A stretch of DNA of 64,000 nt from Micropterix aruncella (GCA_944548615.1 OX155963.1:18245454-18309453); one strand, 5' to 3'. Counted from the stretch's first letter, positions 33,256 through 51,772 are shown. A program made the numbers and translations. The notes: a model not told the origin generated them from the letters alone.

Positions 33256-33892
33256 TACATATATATTTCCGGAATAAACTCAATCAGAAATTTCATTCGA
33301 CAACAAACACGATATATTTATATTAATTTATTGACATTTCGACATTTGGACATTTAGACAACCACTTACTTAATATTTAGACACTTGAATAGAATTGACA
33401 TAACGACATAATGACATGAAGACTCGGAATGACATAACGATTCTCACGATACAACACATTTCTAAATCGGTTCGAGCGTTTAGAAGTTATGTTGGAATAA
33501 AGAAACGGAAAACATACGTAGATCAACCCTGGACATATTATACACTCCTTTTTTGTTATGTATGTTTTCCGTTTCTTTATTCCGCCATAACTTCTAAACG
33601 CTTGGACCGATTTAAAAGGTATGGTATTATTAGAATCGTTATGTCATCCCGAGTGTCATAGGGTACATTGACTGTTCAAATATTAATTAAATAGTTGTCT
33701 AAGTTAACATCGTGTTCTGTGTCAAATGAAAGGTCTGATTGAGTACATTTCGGAAATATACATGTATCTATATGGATACATAAATAAACCACAAATATTT
33801 CTTAAGAAACCGTAATAAAAATATATATAAATACAATAGTTCACTTTCTGTAATGGCAGTCGTGTTTTATATATTTTTAAAATATATTTGCA

Positions 33893-34424
33893 CTCTCCTG
33901 TGTTTATTTATATTACTTCTCGTTGCAATATTATGGTCGTTAATTTTATGCGTTGGCTTATTTAGTAGACAATGCATAATAACTACCATGGGACATTCGT
34001 GTCCCATAATTTCAAAATTATTTTATAAATTATCGAATACTAATATTTTTTTAAGTAATATTTTTTTTTTATGTTATTAAGACATCAGAAACTTAATATT
34101 AGCAACAAAACAAATATTGTTTAAATCATATTGTATTTTTCATATCCCAAATAAGCAACGAACTCTGGTGTTTTTAATAAATATATAAAATATTTACTTC
34201 GACTTTATATTTCTTTTTCTTTTAGTATTAAAGATTTCTGAGGTAAATGATAAAATAACCAAATTTTGGAAAAAAGTCGTAACTTTGCATCTTTATGAAT
34301 CACAGGGACACTTATATCTCGTAAATTTATAATAAATCTCATTTTCACACTTTTACAAACCCATTTTCACAAAACTTGGCACACATCTTATACATCGCCC
34401 ATTAACAGTTTTATGTAACACATA
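33893..34424. other. AT-rich DNA, no gene recognised
   Basis: The block near 34393-34466 (TAACAGTTTTATGT..., CATACTCTACCGCAAAGCTT) is repeated at 35040-35114, flanking the H/SINE complex. Nothing else. Confidence 0.45.
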
Positions 34425-35114
34425 TTTCCATACTCTACCGCAAAGCTTATGGCCCTCAAAGGGTTAAATACATTGTAAATGGAGTGATAGTAGTAGTTAA
34501 TATTGTTTTCAAATCCCTTATAGAACTTCATCATTACGAACTCCGCTCTCGTGTATATCTTCAGCATTCTTGTTTGTTTGTTTATACTCTTTATTGTGAA
34601 ATGTCACAATGGGAGGATTTATTGTCATATGACAATCTCTTACAACCAACCCTACTATAACGTGTTATATGTATGTGTGCGTGTAAGATGGCTATAAGTG
34701 TGTGCCTTGTTATTGCATTCGATCGAAAGAATTGAAAATGCAATTTCGTTAATTTGATCCCAACGGAAAATGGTGACCCAGCCGGGAATCGAACCCGCGA
34801 CCTTACAATGTAAGATCAGGCGACCTAACCACTATGCCACCGGGCCGTGTTCTTCCGCATGGCCATTGGTTGGCAGGGGCATCAATCTTTTGATAGAGCA
34901 TTAGATTGCTCAATGGCAAAGTACGTTTTGACAACCCTTTTACACTGACAACATGCAGGTGCATTGATAGCATAGTCAGGCGAAACTAATAGCAATATAT
35001 GTATATGTATATATCTATAATATAATTGACATGTAACTGACATTGCCTTTTAACAGTTTTATATGTCCAAAAATTTCATACTCTACCGCAAAGCTTATGG
35101 TCCTCAAAGGGTTA
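34425..35114 (+). repeat. Interspersed repeat family H, copy 2, split by a SINE
   Basis: Same blocks as at 11262-11620 (CATCATTACGAACTCCGCTC, AGTACGTTTTGACA, ACATGCAGGTGCATTGATAG). It is interrupted after TTCAGCATTCTT by a SINE and resumes with TTCTTCCGCATGG. A direct repeat of CATACTCTACCGCAAAGCTT (34429 and 35080) brackets the copy. Confidence 0.6.
34572..34849 (-). mobile_element. tRNA-derived SINE, copy 1
   Basis: Minus-strand head: GGTGGCATAGTGGTTAGG (A box) and GGGTTCGATTCCCGG (B box), the internal RNA polymerase III promoter pair of a tRNA gene, followed by a non-tRNA body (CATTTTCCGTTGGGATCAAA). The tail is AATAAAGAGTATAAACAAAC. The ends are bounded by TTCTT on both sides (34567-34571 and 34850-34854), a likely target duplication within family H. 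Non-coding; it depends on a LINE for movement. Confidence 0.85.
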
Positions 35115-35134
35115 ATAATTTTAATATTATAGTA

Positions 35135-36170
35135 TTGTGGTCTCTCGGTTATCCGGCAGACATCGGAACAGAGTACTGCCGGATTACTGAAAACGCCGGA
35201 TAACTGGAATTCACTAATAATCTCCTACCGAATCCCAAACAATAAGACCAGGGCTCGCGATTTATTTTATCTACCGAGAGTCAATACCAATTATGGTCAA
35301 AATATGTATTTTTATAGAGCACTTCGATCATACATATAACCTCAACTTTCAATGTTTGGATATTTTTAATTTATCTTCAAATACTTGCTTCGAAGAAATT
35401 AGAAATACGATAAACAGCCTTCGGGTTTGATTGGTATTTCTTCGTCCGTTGGGTACGCAGGCTGTGGAAATCGCCTCTACACTATAACAATGCTTTCTAG
35501 TCAGTATAATATTTTCTATAAAAGTTCATATGTATAATAGCATTATAAATACATTGTGATGTATAATATAAATATATTTATATTAACTATATTTTTACAT
35601 TTTATTATTACCGTATCGTATTACTTATATTAATTTATTGTTTGTGCACCTGTATGTATGTATATATGTATGTACGTTATATATCATCATATATCATACA
35701 TCTACATAACTCATAATATGGCTTCCCTATCCCTTTCCCCTTACTTAAACCTGCATTTGTTTCATTGCTCATTGCGCTGTAACAATAGATTTAATTTAAT
35801 TGTGAAAACTTTTAATTGGCCTTAGATGTATATATTATGTGTTAGTATTAAGTATAAAACGCTGTAAGTTTTCTGAAAAATAAAAATAAATAAAATAATT
35901 ACACATTTAAATGGCAGAAGCGGTATTTTATTTTATATATATATATAGAGGTAATATTGTATTATAAACTACATTGATAGATACACTGTAGAGATATTTT
36001 CAACTCACAACACTGCAAGTCTGATAAAATGCAGCACGTCAGCGAGCTAGTGCAACAAGGAACAGACTGGCGTAAGGCAGAAAAATTACCGAGCTTGGTA
36101 GCAGCCTTATAAAAATGCCGGATTACTGGCAGGACCGGAGAAGTGAAGTGCCAGATTATAGAGGGAGTTG
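35135..36170. mobile_element. Tigger-like MITE carrying a LINE insertion
   Basis: Left end TTGTGGTCTCTCGGTTATCC; right end read inward CAACTCCCTCTATAATCTGG. Both resemble the CAGTxxTCCCTCGxTAATCCG ends of Tigger elements, and TA lies on each side (35133-35134 and 36171-36172). CCGGATTACTG-type blocks recur in both arms. A LINE 3' fragment fills 35245-35902; without it the element is under 400 bp and has no transposase. Confidence 0.55.
35245..35902 (+). mobile_element. LINE 3' fragment inserted in the MITE
   Basis: A decayed frame reads PRVNTNYGQNMYFYRALRSY, the conserved C-terminal block of jockey/CR1-like ORF2 proteins. It is followed by a 3' untranslated region and an AAAAATAAAAATAAATAAA tail ending near 35902. 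Similar in layout to the fragment at 39757-40526. Confidence 0.6.
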
Positions 36171-36317
36171 TAGTTGATTACGCGTCGAGTACGCGAATCG
36201 GCGGACATTGGGCGTTGTTCTCAAGGCAGACGCGTACAACTGCGATTGTTTTTACATTATAATGACGTAATTTCCAGCTTATTTCGATTGTTTACGCAGG
36301 TATGACGTCAATATACT

Positions 36318-36609
36318 CACGGCTCGGTAGCATAGTGATTAGGCTGCCTGATCTTACGAGTAGATTGTAAGGTCCCGGGTTCGATTACTGGCTGGGTCAC
36401 CATTTTCCGTTGGGATCAAATTAACGAAATTGCATTTTTAATTCTGTCGATCGAATGCAATAACAAGACACACACACACATGCTACACGCATACATACAT
36501 ATAAACACTTCACAGTAGGGTTGGTTGTAAGAAATTGTCATATTACAATAAACCCGCCCACTGTGTAATTTTCACAATAAAGAGTAGAAACAAACAAATA
36601 GAAACAAAC
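36318..36609 (+). mobile_element. tRNA-derived SINE, copy 2
   Basis: Head CACGGCTCGGTAGCATAGTG with A box at 36328-36343 and B box GGTTCGATTAC at 36378-36388. The body is the same as copy 1 (CCATTTTCCGTTGGGATCAA), followed by a (CA)n tract, and the tail ends in AAACAAACAAATAGAAACAA. It is the opposite orientation to copy 1, 1.5 kb away. Confidence 0.85.
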
Positions 36610-37096
36610 AATATTATGTCACTTCATAGATGTGTTGATCAAGTGTGAAAATAATATAACAAAGCATAACAACAATCTAAACTGCTTTTGGTATTTCGAA
36701 TATATCGTCTCTTTAGTTCCAGATTTTACCAATTTTTTTTTGTTTTCTGAAAATTCGCTTTCGTTCATAATCGTCAACGCTCTTTTCATAACTGTCACGT
36801 TTGTCAGCAAATAATGCACAACGCTATCGGATGACGCCGAAACCCCTTTATGTTTCTTGCTATTCTGTGTTGGGACAGCATCGAAACTGCTTGTCACTGT
36901 GGGACTATCGGTCATAGTCTGCTGTGTAATGTCGAGAAATGTGATACAGGGCTGGAGGAGATTATTTCGTTTTATAAATTGGTCGAAATGAAACCGAAGC
37001 GAAATCAGACTCACCGATGTTTGAATTCGCAACTGTGATGATTTTCTAATTGGTATGGATGTAAATGTAGTGAAACACATTTTTTTAAAAAATCGC
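36610..37096 (-). other. Unrecognised 159-residue open frame
   Basis: A minus-strand frame at 37098-36619 is open for 159 codons. Its middle part (SSFDAVPTQNSKKHKGVSAS) is low-complexity and polar, and it ends in a hydrophobic stretch. I recognise no domain. It could be the tail of a transposon accessory protein or chance. No splice or promoter evidence. Confidence 0.2.
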
Positions 37097-37210
37097 ATGT
37101 GTTACGCCAAGACTTTTCCAGCAAGTAGACAAGCCCCCATCCCCGCCAACACCTCCCTCCCTGGCGGGTGGCCAGCCCCATCCCCCAAAACGCCAATTCG
37201 TAGTATATTT
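37097..37210 (+). repeat. Family B right-end fragment
   Basis: TGTTACGCCAAGACTTTTCC, then AGCAAGTAGACAAGCCCCC, followed by a C-rich tract, as in the fragments at 26146 and 56510. Confidence 0.55.
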
Positions 37211-38278
37211 GTAGTAGGTATTTTCCTCTCGCTGCTCCAAGCCAAACCGTGAGTCGATCATTCCATGACTCGAATGCTTCTTTTGTGAGTCGGTTCCTCT
37301 AGAATCGGTCATTCCGATTATTTTGAAGTCGAAGTATTTTCGTCTGGGCGCTCGCAGTGCAGGTGGCTGCGGACGATACTCACGACAATAGTAAGGATTT
37401 TTTTAATGGAACAGATAGAAGAGGTACAATTTTATAACTTAAATTTTTGAACGGCTGAGTTTTTTTATACTTATTTTTTACTAATGTTATAAATATTATA
37501 ACCGAGACAAATAGAGAAAACCGACAAGCCTGAAGACAGAAGAAAAATGGCAATAATTTATAGTTAAGGCTATAATAATTAATCATGTATAATTTGCGTT
37601 TAAGTGAAATTAGCAGGTACCTAATAATTACTTATTGTGTAATATAAGATTTTCTTTGGCAGTTTTTCCAGATAGTAGCGAAGTGGTTCACTTATTTACA
37701 AAATCGGAGGCGCTTCATTGGTTTTGCTCACACGCGCTGAGCATGGTCAACACTTCACTGATTTTACCCCCCCCCCCTCCCCTCCCCCCACCTCCTTTTC
37801 CAAAATTCAATATTTTAGTCAGGAGCGGCTACAAATTTCCGGAAAAAAGTTTTAAAAAAAAAATAATTTTCTGGAAATTCTGTCCCGGTACAGCAACCCT
37901 AGGCGAGAACTTCGAATTGCGCCGCAGGCCTTTGAGACAAATTTACGTGTATAAAACCCTACGTAATTGTTAATAGAAATTGCTCAATAAAAAAGATCTA
38001 AATCTAATCTAAAAGAAGGAAAATGTTTACTTTAAAAAAATACTTAATTCTGCAATTCAATTCGTTAACGAATTTGTTACAAACAATGTTTACAACAAAA
38101 AATCCTTAAGCATCCTTACATTTATCTAAGATTTGTAATAATGATAACATGTACTAATAAGTATATCTTTGGACTTGGGTACCTATATTAATAAATCTAC
38201 TTCTCCAAGTCTAACATGAAAACACACAGAGCATTGAGGGAAGGCCTGGTTTAGGCGGTCAAAAAAATACAAGTTATT
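37211..38278. other. No gene recognised
   Basis: A pyrimidine-rich tract at 37767-37799 (C runs) creates a proline-rich translation that I do not regard as a protein. AACGGCTGAGTTTTTTTATA at 37452 matches the left end of the MITE at 8918. Confidence 0.4.
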
Positions 38279-38437
38279 CATTATAAATAGGATAGAAAAC
38301 GAATTTACCGCGTGAAATTTGTAGGACCCGACGTTTCGGTGACGTTGCAGCCGCCGTAACGGCGGCTGCAACGTCACCGAAACGTCGGGTCCTACAAATT
38401 TCACGCGGTAAATTCGTTTTCTATCCTATTTATAATG
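38279..38437. repeat. Palindrome with 79-bp arms and 1-bp spacer
   Basis: The left arm 38279-38357 and right arm 38359-38437 are perfect inverse complements as far as I can read, around a single A at 38358. The centre is GCCGCCGT-A-ACGGCGGC. Further out are GACGTTGCAG, CCGACGTTTCGGTGACG and TTACCGCGTGAAATTTG. The 15-bp sequence ATACAAGTTATTCAT occurs just outside both ends (38267-38281 and 38466-38480), like a target duplication. Non-coding. Confidence 0.9.
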
Positions 38438-38480
38438 TCAAACAACCGCGATAGTCTTCGATTTCATACAAGTTATTCAT

Positions 38481-39444
38481 GTTTTTTTAACGATAAAGTT
38501 GAAATATATTGTTTTTTTTACCTCAGGAATAGCTGATAGTCTCAGATTACTGTAAGTGTAAAAAAACTTACTACTTATCTTTAAAGAAAACTTTTAAAGT
38601 GTTTTTCTCAAAACCACTTTTGTCAGTTTGCGCCGGCGATAAAAATAAAACTATTGAACGGATCGAGTTGTTTCAAAAATATTTTAATGAATATTAAATT
38701 CGCTTCTATATGTAAAACAAATCAGAAAAAATGTTTTTATATATTTATTTTCTAGTTAAACACAAAATTTTGCACAATATGACGACTATCGTGGTATAAC
38801 AGTATGGCAGCGGTCTAAATGGCGTATATGCGGTATAAAATTATAATGTAATAACAAAGGAATTTTCAAATCGTAGCTATTATAATTTAATGTTATAACC
38901 CTAAAAATGTAAATTTATCTATTTTTATTCTTATTTTATTTATTTTCCATTATACTGCGCAATTATTTTTTTATATTTAAATCACATAATGTTCTAGATT
39001 GATATTTACAAGTGGACGCAGGCAAAAGTTGTAATGCTGGGTAAGACAGTGAGTATAGCAAGGAGGGACTGCCACAACCCTTATCAGAGTTAGCTCAAAG
39101 AAAATCACCAAAATAGACGATGTTTCGAATGCCCTGCGGGTTTGTCTTATAAAATTGGGAGTGGGCATCTGTGTAGGAGGCGCGGGCATCCGTGAAATAG
39201 GAGACCGAAAAATATCGATTATTGGATACGACCCTGGTTGCAGAAAAGGCACACGACAATTATTATGTCGTCTTATCCCGCAAGACGATACGCCACGCCT
39301 CTGATTCCTATAAGGGGGAGCCTGGTATAGAAGGCCTAAAAAATCATGTTTCCTGTGTTTTTTTAAACTTTTAGGTTGAAATCTGACCACGAATCTTTCA
39401 TATCAGTTTGATTAACATTTGAATGATAAAAATATTTTTTGTAA
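38481..39444. other. AT-rich DNA; one unrecognised open frame
   Basis: 39120-39300 has open frames on both strands; the plus strand reads LGVGICVGGAGIREIGDRKI. I cannot assign either frame. The rest is AT-rich with no feature. Confidence 0.35.
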
Positions 39445-39644
39445 TCTATATTATAAAACAAAGTCGGGTTTGTTCGAACACTTATAACTCGAGAACGGCT
39501 GGACCGATTTTCATGGTTTTCGATTTGTAGTATTTGTCCTCGTCCCGAATAGCAGAATAACTATGATAAACAAAAATTGGAAAATTTACGAAAAATTAAA
39601 ATAAAAGAAAAAACGTTTTCCCATACAAAGTGTAAATCCGTGTT

Positions 39645-39757
39645 TTTCTCATGGTCAGTTGTACGTGGCATGTTCACGTGTCGACAAATCATCCGCTTTA
39701 ATTGTTCTTGCGCCTGATAAAAAAACAAAAAATGTCGTATATCACACGGTGCTTATT
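39645..39757 (+). pseudogene. Helitron helicase C-terminal remnant
   Basis: CFSHGQLYVACSRV is the highly conserved motif VI region of PIF1-type Helitron helicases (normally followed by GKPSxLFV). Only about 38 residues survive before a stop. It is closely comparable with the same region of the Helitron at 41920-42060, but with different residues (VDKSSALIV versus VGKPSSLFV), so it is a different lineage. Confidence 0.75.
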
Positions 39758-40526
39758 TGACTTGCATATCGCGGATCGAATCGATACAAAAAAGATTTGT
39801 GAAGCGATTAAATTTCATTTCTTTTACTAAGCCCAGCTCTTATGAGGAATCCTTAAAATCCCACAAGTTAATGTCATTGGAGAGCCGTAGAGTCTTGATC
39901 GATGACGTATTCTTGCATGGGTTGGTAAATAATTCCATCGATGCGAACGCGATTTTGGAGCGCATTGACTTTTTTGTTCCTCCCCGCCCTGTTCGATCGC
40001 ATCAACTATTTCACCTCCCTGTGGTGGAAACCAACGCATCTCAAAATACATTTCTACACAGAGCGTGTCATAGATATAATACAGACTTTTTGGGTGTGGA
40101 CATATTACACTCATAAAAAACCTCTTATAAGAACTTAATAAAAGAAATTCTACAGTCTACCTAGATGATCACAAAACATTTATACATATTATATTTCATT
40201 TAATTTAGTTCAAGTACATAATTTTATCTCAAGTATATTCATTATAATACCTATATATCATACCTAAAATTAAATATAAATATTTTTATATACATACATA
40301 ATATATTTTTATCTATTTTGTCTCTTCCTTTCACCTCACTTCCCAGCCTGATTCCCCCCATTCTCAAGCGGAAACAATATAAAATTATATTGCGTTCATT
40401 TTGTATACTTTATATTCGGAATCACATTAATGGATTTTTGTCACTTTTAAATAGGTTTTTATTGCATTGTATGTAGTTCTGTTTGGTTCCAGAATAAAAT
40501 AAAATAAAAATAAATAAAAATAAAAA
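39757..40526 (+). mobile_element. LINE 3' fragment inserted in the Helitron
   Basis: The frame 39757-40116 contains RIESIQKRFVKRLNFISF, SLESRRVLIDDVFLHGLVNN and FLHRACHRYN. This is the order of blocks in the last ~120 residues of jockey/CR1-like ORF2 proteins (xxIQkrFlkxL..., LExRRxxxDxxfLyklvn..., R.xxxYN). A 3' untranslated region and an AATAAAAATAAATAAAAATA tail follow, to about 40526. There is no polymerase core. Confidence 0.7.
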
Positions 40527-40790
40527 TGACGAGAATTAGACCGAGAGCATTCCATGCTGCACAATATGTAAATAGTTTAATTCAATCATGTCTTGCTGAC
40601 ACGCGATTGATATACTTAATTTTTGTACTTTTATATTTATTTTTGTGTTATTATCTTAATAAAGTAGTGAAATTAATATTTATTTTGTATTCATTGTATT
40701 ACTTTCATAACATCATAAATTAAGTTCAGCTAATATGTAGCACGACATTCATTAACTGTTAGGCGGTAGGAAGTTCGCCGGGTCAGCTAG

Positions 40791-48290
<7,500 letters not shown>

Positions 48291-48537
48291 AGGTCCCAAA
48301 AATAGCTTTAAATACGTAGATATGTCATTAAATTATAAGTACGTATGCGTACAAGATTGTTAATAAACCATTTTTTACCCTCAAGTAGGTGGGCAGCCTT
48401 CTGATCAAGGAATTGTTAAGGGCAATTGTATTTCAACAATTTCAGGATTTTTAAAAGAAGAAGGGGTCCGGCGCACTGGTCCGACGTACGCAACGTACCC
48501 AACGAATTATGACTTATGGCCCTTGTATTTGAATGGA
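48291..48537. other. Spacer
   Basis: No feature recognised. Confidence 0.4.
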
Positions 48538-48587
48538 AGCAGACACACTTATCCAACGCAACGTTGCGTGGGATAGGTGTGTCTGCT
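48538..48587. repeat. 50-bp imperfect palindrome
   Basis: AGCAGACACACTTATCCAAC plus GCAAC pairs with its inverse on the right, with two mismatches, centred on CGCAACGTTGCG. Confidence 0.9.
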
Positions 48588-48595
48588 TTTGAAAG

Positions 48596-48830
48596 TTAGT
48601 CTTTCCACGCAAAATTTTCGAAGCCCTCGAAAATTTGTCTGTAGAAGGTGTGTACAAGCATACTAATAGATATAACGGTGGCTTATTCAATGGCAGGCTT
48701 TAATGACAGTCTTTTACCGTATTGGAGGGAGAAATAGAGCCGATAATTGCATAAATACGGATATAATACGGATAATACGAAAAACGCCGATCGGCGTGCG
48801 TGACCCAGACGTTGTATGATGTGCGATCTA
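48596..48830 (+). repeat. Repeat with paralogue at 58.08-58.70 kb
   Basis: AAGCCCTCGAAAATTTGTCT, GCATACTAATAGATATAACG and GCTTATTCAATG match, in order, TCAACCCTCGAAAAATTGTT, GCATACTGATATAT... and ...ATATAACGGTGACTTATTTC at 58.09-58.60 kb. There, about 440 bp of mostly (AT)n replaces the short GATATA seen here. It ends near a palindromic GCCGATCGGC; the other copy has CACCGATCGGTG. Confidence 0.6.
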
Positions 48831-48864
48831 GTAAGTAGACATTTTAGTCGCAGGTACATACATA

Positions 48865-49262
48865 TTTATTTTTATTTTTTATTTATTTATTTATCCTATT
48901 TTTTATAGTTACATAGAAAGATTCCGTTCATTTTTTAACACATTTTAAAAGAATACATATGAAGAAAATCGCGAAAGGGCATTAACTTGTCAGGATTACA
49001 TCACCCCACTAGGTATACGCCTGTGTTGGGGTGATGGATACATAGTCCTGTGGTATTATTTGCTGAGCCTGTAGCCTTGCCTGCTGTCCTTCTTCCGTCT
49101 TAAAAACAATACGTAATATAATTTAGCATAATATAATATAAATAATATAATATAACATATTACAATATAATATAATATCATATGTTATAACATATAAAAT
49201 AATGTAGCATATTTATATATAATATAGTATAACATAATAAAATATAACATATTATATTCGCA
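48865..49262 (-). mobile_element. Retroposed repeat family D, copy 2 (inverse)
   Basis: Inverse of 15660-16096: starts with the tail (TTATTTATTTATTTATCC), then TCACCCCACTAGGTATACGC, CTGAGCCTGTAGCCTTGC and the ATATTAT-rich stretch. Non-coding. Confidence 0.7.
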
Positions 49263-49961
49263 GGTACTTTTATTTTACATTTGGTTATTGATTTCACTAG
49301 ATTTTAATTCTACTTTTCAGCAAAGCGCAATGGCTCCGAATGCCAGGCTGTTGTTTCTATAGTAATGCAAATAAAAAAAGTATTTTTAGTCTAAAAACGT
49401 TGCTTCTTTGGCGCGGATGTTTGATATCGATGCCATTTCGATAAGACGTCTATTCCAATACCAATCAAGTCCGTTTTTTTGCGCCAGCCCGTGCACTAAT
49501 GAGAATTCCGGAATTTCCCCTACTTAATTAAACGTCCGTCACATTAATGGCCATCGGAATGCTACCGACTTCTCCTGAGTGAGTCCTACAGGACGAGGAA
49601 GGAGCTGCAGAGTGGAGAAAAGTTGCGGCTAGGAAAAAATGGCAATCCTTAATGACGCTTAGAGACCATTTGTCAGTTTTGAGCGTCGACCCTCGTCAAT
49701 GTCTCGTTAAAACGGGGAAAAAAATCACGGGTTTCGTCCGCGCTTGACACGATACTCGAAATCCCCTAGGAGGTGGGAAATCCTACCAAGTGACAAATCG
49801 CCACGAGAATGGATTTGATTTGGTCATCACGAGGAGTCGCGCATGAAGCTAAACGGGACTCAATGAGAGAAGAGAGAGATTCAAAATACAGTCAGCCATT
49901 CACAGACTGTTTTTATTTAAGGCTACATTATGTTAAGAATTGAAAATGTGCGTCCGAAATT
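49263..49961. other. No gene recognised
   Basis: No feature supported; 49540-49830 is less AT-rich without a recognised product. Confidence 0.4.
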
Positions 49962-50233
49962 TTGTTTCTTTGTTTCTACTCTCTATTTTGACATTTCAGG
50001 TTTATTATCATGCGACAATCTCTTACAACCAACCCTACTATAAAGTGTTTATAAATATGTGTGCGTGTAGCATGTGTGTCGAATGCTATTGCATCTATTG
50101 CATTCGATCGACGGAAATGAAATGCAATTCCGTTAATTTTATCCCAACGGAAAAAGTTACTCAGCCGGCAATCGAACGGGGGACCTTACAATGTAAGATC
50201 AGGTGACCTAACCACTATGCCACCAAGCCGTGT
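49962..50233 (-). mobile_element. tRNA-derived SINE, copy 3
   Basis: Minus-strand head GGTGGCATAGTGGTTAGG (A box) and CCGTTCGATTGCCGG (diverged B box), then the family body (TTTCCGTTGGGATAAAATTA) and tail. The B box and linker carry more changes than in copies 1 and 2, so this copy looks older. Confidence 0.8.
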
Positions 50234-51374
50234 AAAGTGAATGCTACCTTATTATAATTATAATTTTATTTTATTGATTATTAAATACACAGGTATTATA
50301 ACTACACTCAAAAGCAATGAATTTGAATCACCAACATAAACGTATGGATATCTTGGAAACTGAGTGCTAGTTTATTTAATATTTACCATATTAATTGTGA
50401 ATATTGAATATCAGGAGCGCTTGTTATATTTTTTGTGAGAGCACCGAAAAAAGCAAAAATCAAAAGCAGTGAATTCGTAGTTCAATTTTTAAAAAGTCAC
50501 CTATTTTGTTTTAGCCTATTTGATGGCATTGCTTTACTGCTTACCAAGGAGTTTCATTAATTTTATTTGAGTAGTATTAAATTGTCTATAAAATACTCCT
50601 TTAAAATACTTTATTTCAATAAGCTAGCATTCTAAGTTTTCGAGATTTTAAGGTTCTGTTAGCGACGCGGATTCATTGCCCTTGAATGTATTATAAGAAT
50701 TATAAGGTAAAAAAAATCCATTTAAGTTTTAGTTCTATTTATTAATACATACTTATAGTAGAATACATACGCACTGATAGGGGAGTTGGACGAGGTAAGA
50801 CTTGGTATAAATATGTATATGTTGATATATTAATAGATTTTTGATATCTTTACCATGCCTGTTTTTTTAATTTCATTTATATTTAAGTCTATTCCATTTA
50901 TCTAAACTATTTAAACGAATTTTATATTTCATTTAAACGCCGATTTTATAATGCAATTGCGATTTATATTTTTGAGCATCGCATTTTAAGGAAATCTTTT
51001 CGAGCATGTTACTACAATATTTAAAGAATTTGTTGTATCGTCAGAGCCCTGGGCGTCCACCCACCCTATAAGTGTCCACCCGAGTAAAAAAAAAATCCTT
51101 TTATAGGTACTTTTTTCCATGAAAATATCCTTAAATAGTATAATTATTACTTTCACATTAATTTGGAGAATTATTGAATGTAGAAAACATTCACTATTAA
51201 AAAAAAATACATTTTTTTTGATGACTGACGAAGACCACGAAAATTATGAGATTTTGTTAAACATATAAATTGGTAATTAGGTAGGTTAAATAGGAGCTAT
51301 CGCCACCTAATGTCCGTCGGTCCAGTTCTGGGACTCCTTGAATATTTCTAGCCAGTGACAATACATTGTAAGAA
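50234..51374. other. AT-rich DNA, no gene recognised
   Basis: No feature supported. Confidence 0.45.
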
Positions 51375-51772
51375 ACAAAATTCTCCACTTATACGTATAC
51401 CGTTTCTTTTGATTTCCTGGCAAGGAAAGTATTGTGAACTCACCTCGTTTTCTATGTGTGTGTGTATTCCTCCAGCATAGCGCCCAAACGCTTCATCCGA
51501 TTGAGCTGAAATTTGGCATGCAGTCATTATTTGGTCATGGCAAGAGCTAAAAAGAGTGGTGGAAATCGGTGAAGCCACCATGGAAGGGCACGCTAGTCAT
51601 ACTTCAATCTCGAAATATTGGACCTAGAGACTTGAAATTGATGCGTCGTAGGGTCGAAATCTCATCGTTAAATGTTGGTTGCAATATCTCTTATAAAAAC
51701 GACGCAGGAAAAATTAAATTCCGATATACATTTTAATTAAATAATAACTTCGAGCCGCCCGAGGGTGGGTTT
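51375..51772 (+). repeat. Interspersed repeat family B, copy 5
   Basis: Left end TTTCCTGGCAAGGAAAGTAT, then TTGTGAACTCACC. The following blocks are the family's: CGATTGAGCTGAAATTTGGC, TTTGGTCATGGCAAGAGC, CTAGTCATACTTCAATCTC and TTAGAGACTTGAAATT-like. The right end is replaced by a G-rich stretch. Confidence 0.7.

Larger units (their letters stand above)
29889..33892. mobile_element. Palindromic repeat family G, copy 2, split by a pogo transposon
   Basis: The outer ends are inverted: GCAAGTAAATATATT at the left and GCAAATATATTTT read inward from the right. Both continue to ACACGACTGCC, TTACAGAAAGTGAAC and ATATTTGTGGTTTATGTAT. Without the pogo insert (30026-33255) the element is about 770 bp and almost entirely palindromic. 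Its left arm runs to GAAACGGAAAACATACG near 33516; the right arm starts near 33560 with the inverse, around a loop of about 40 bp. No coding capacity of its own. The pogo copy entered at a TA near CATATAGATAAGTA. Confidence 0.75.
39445..40790 (+). mobile_element. Helitron fragment carrying a LINE insertion
   Basis: 5' end A|TCTATATTATAAAACAAAG at 39445. The 3' end has a GGCG...CGCC stem, GGGTCAG and the terminal CTAG (40787-40790) followed by T. Between 39648 and 39755 the plus strand encodes FSHGQLYVACSRVDKSSALI, then VLAPDKKTKNVVYHT, the conserved C-terminus of the Helitron Rep-helicase. The rest of the helicase is gone. A LINE 3' fragment lies at about 39757-40526. Confidence 0.75.

Noticed and set aside
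34780..34849. Candidate tRNA gene (A and B boxes present)
   Set aside because: The cloverleaf is not complete, and the same head with a common non-tRNA body recurs elsewhere, so it is a SINE.
37635..37973. Open frame with a proline-rich tract
   Set aside because: The prolines come from a C-rich simple tract; no conserved motif on either side.
38977..39390. 137-codon open frame on the minus strand
   Set aside because: No recognisable domain, and the opposite strand is also partly open. Left as unassigned sequence.
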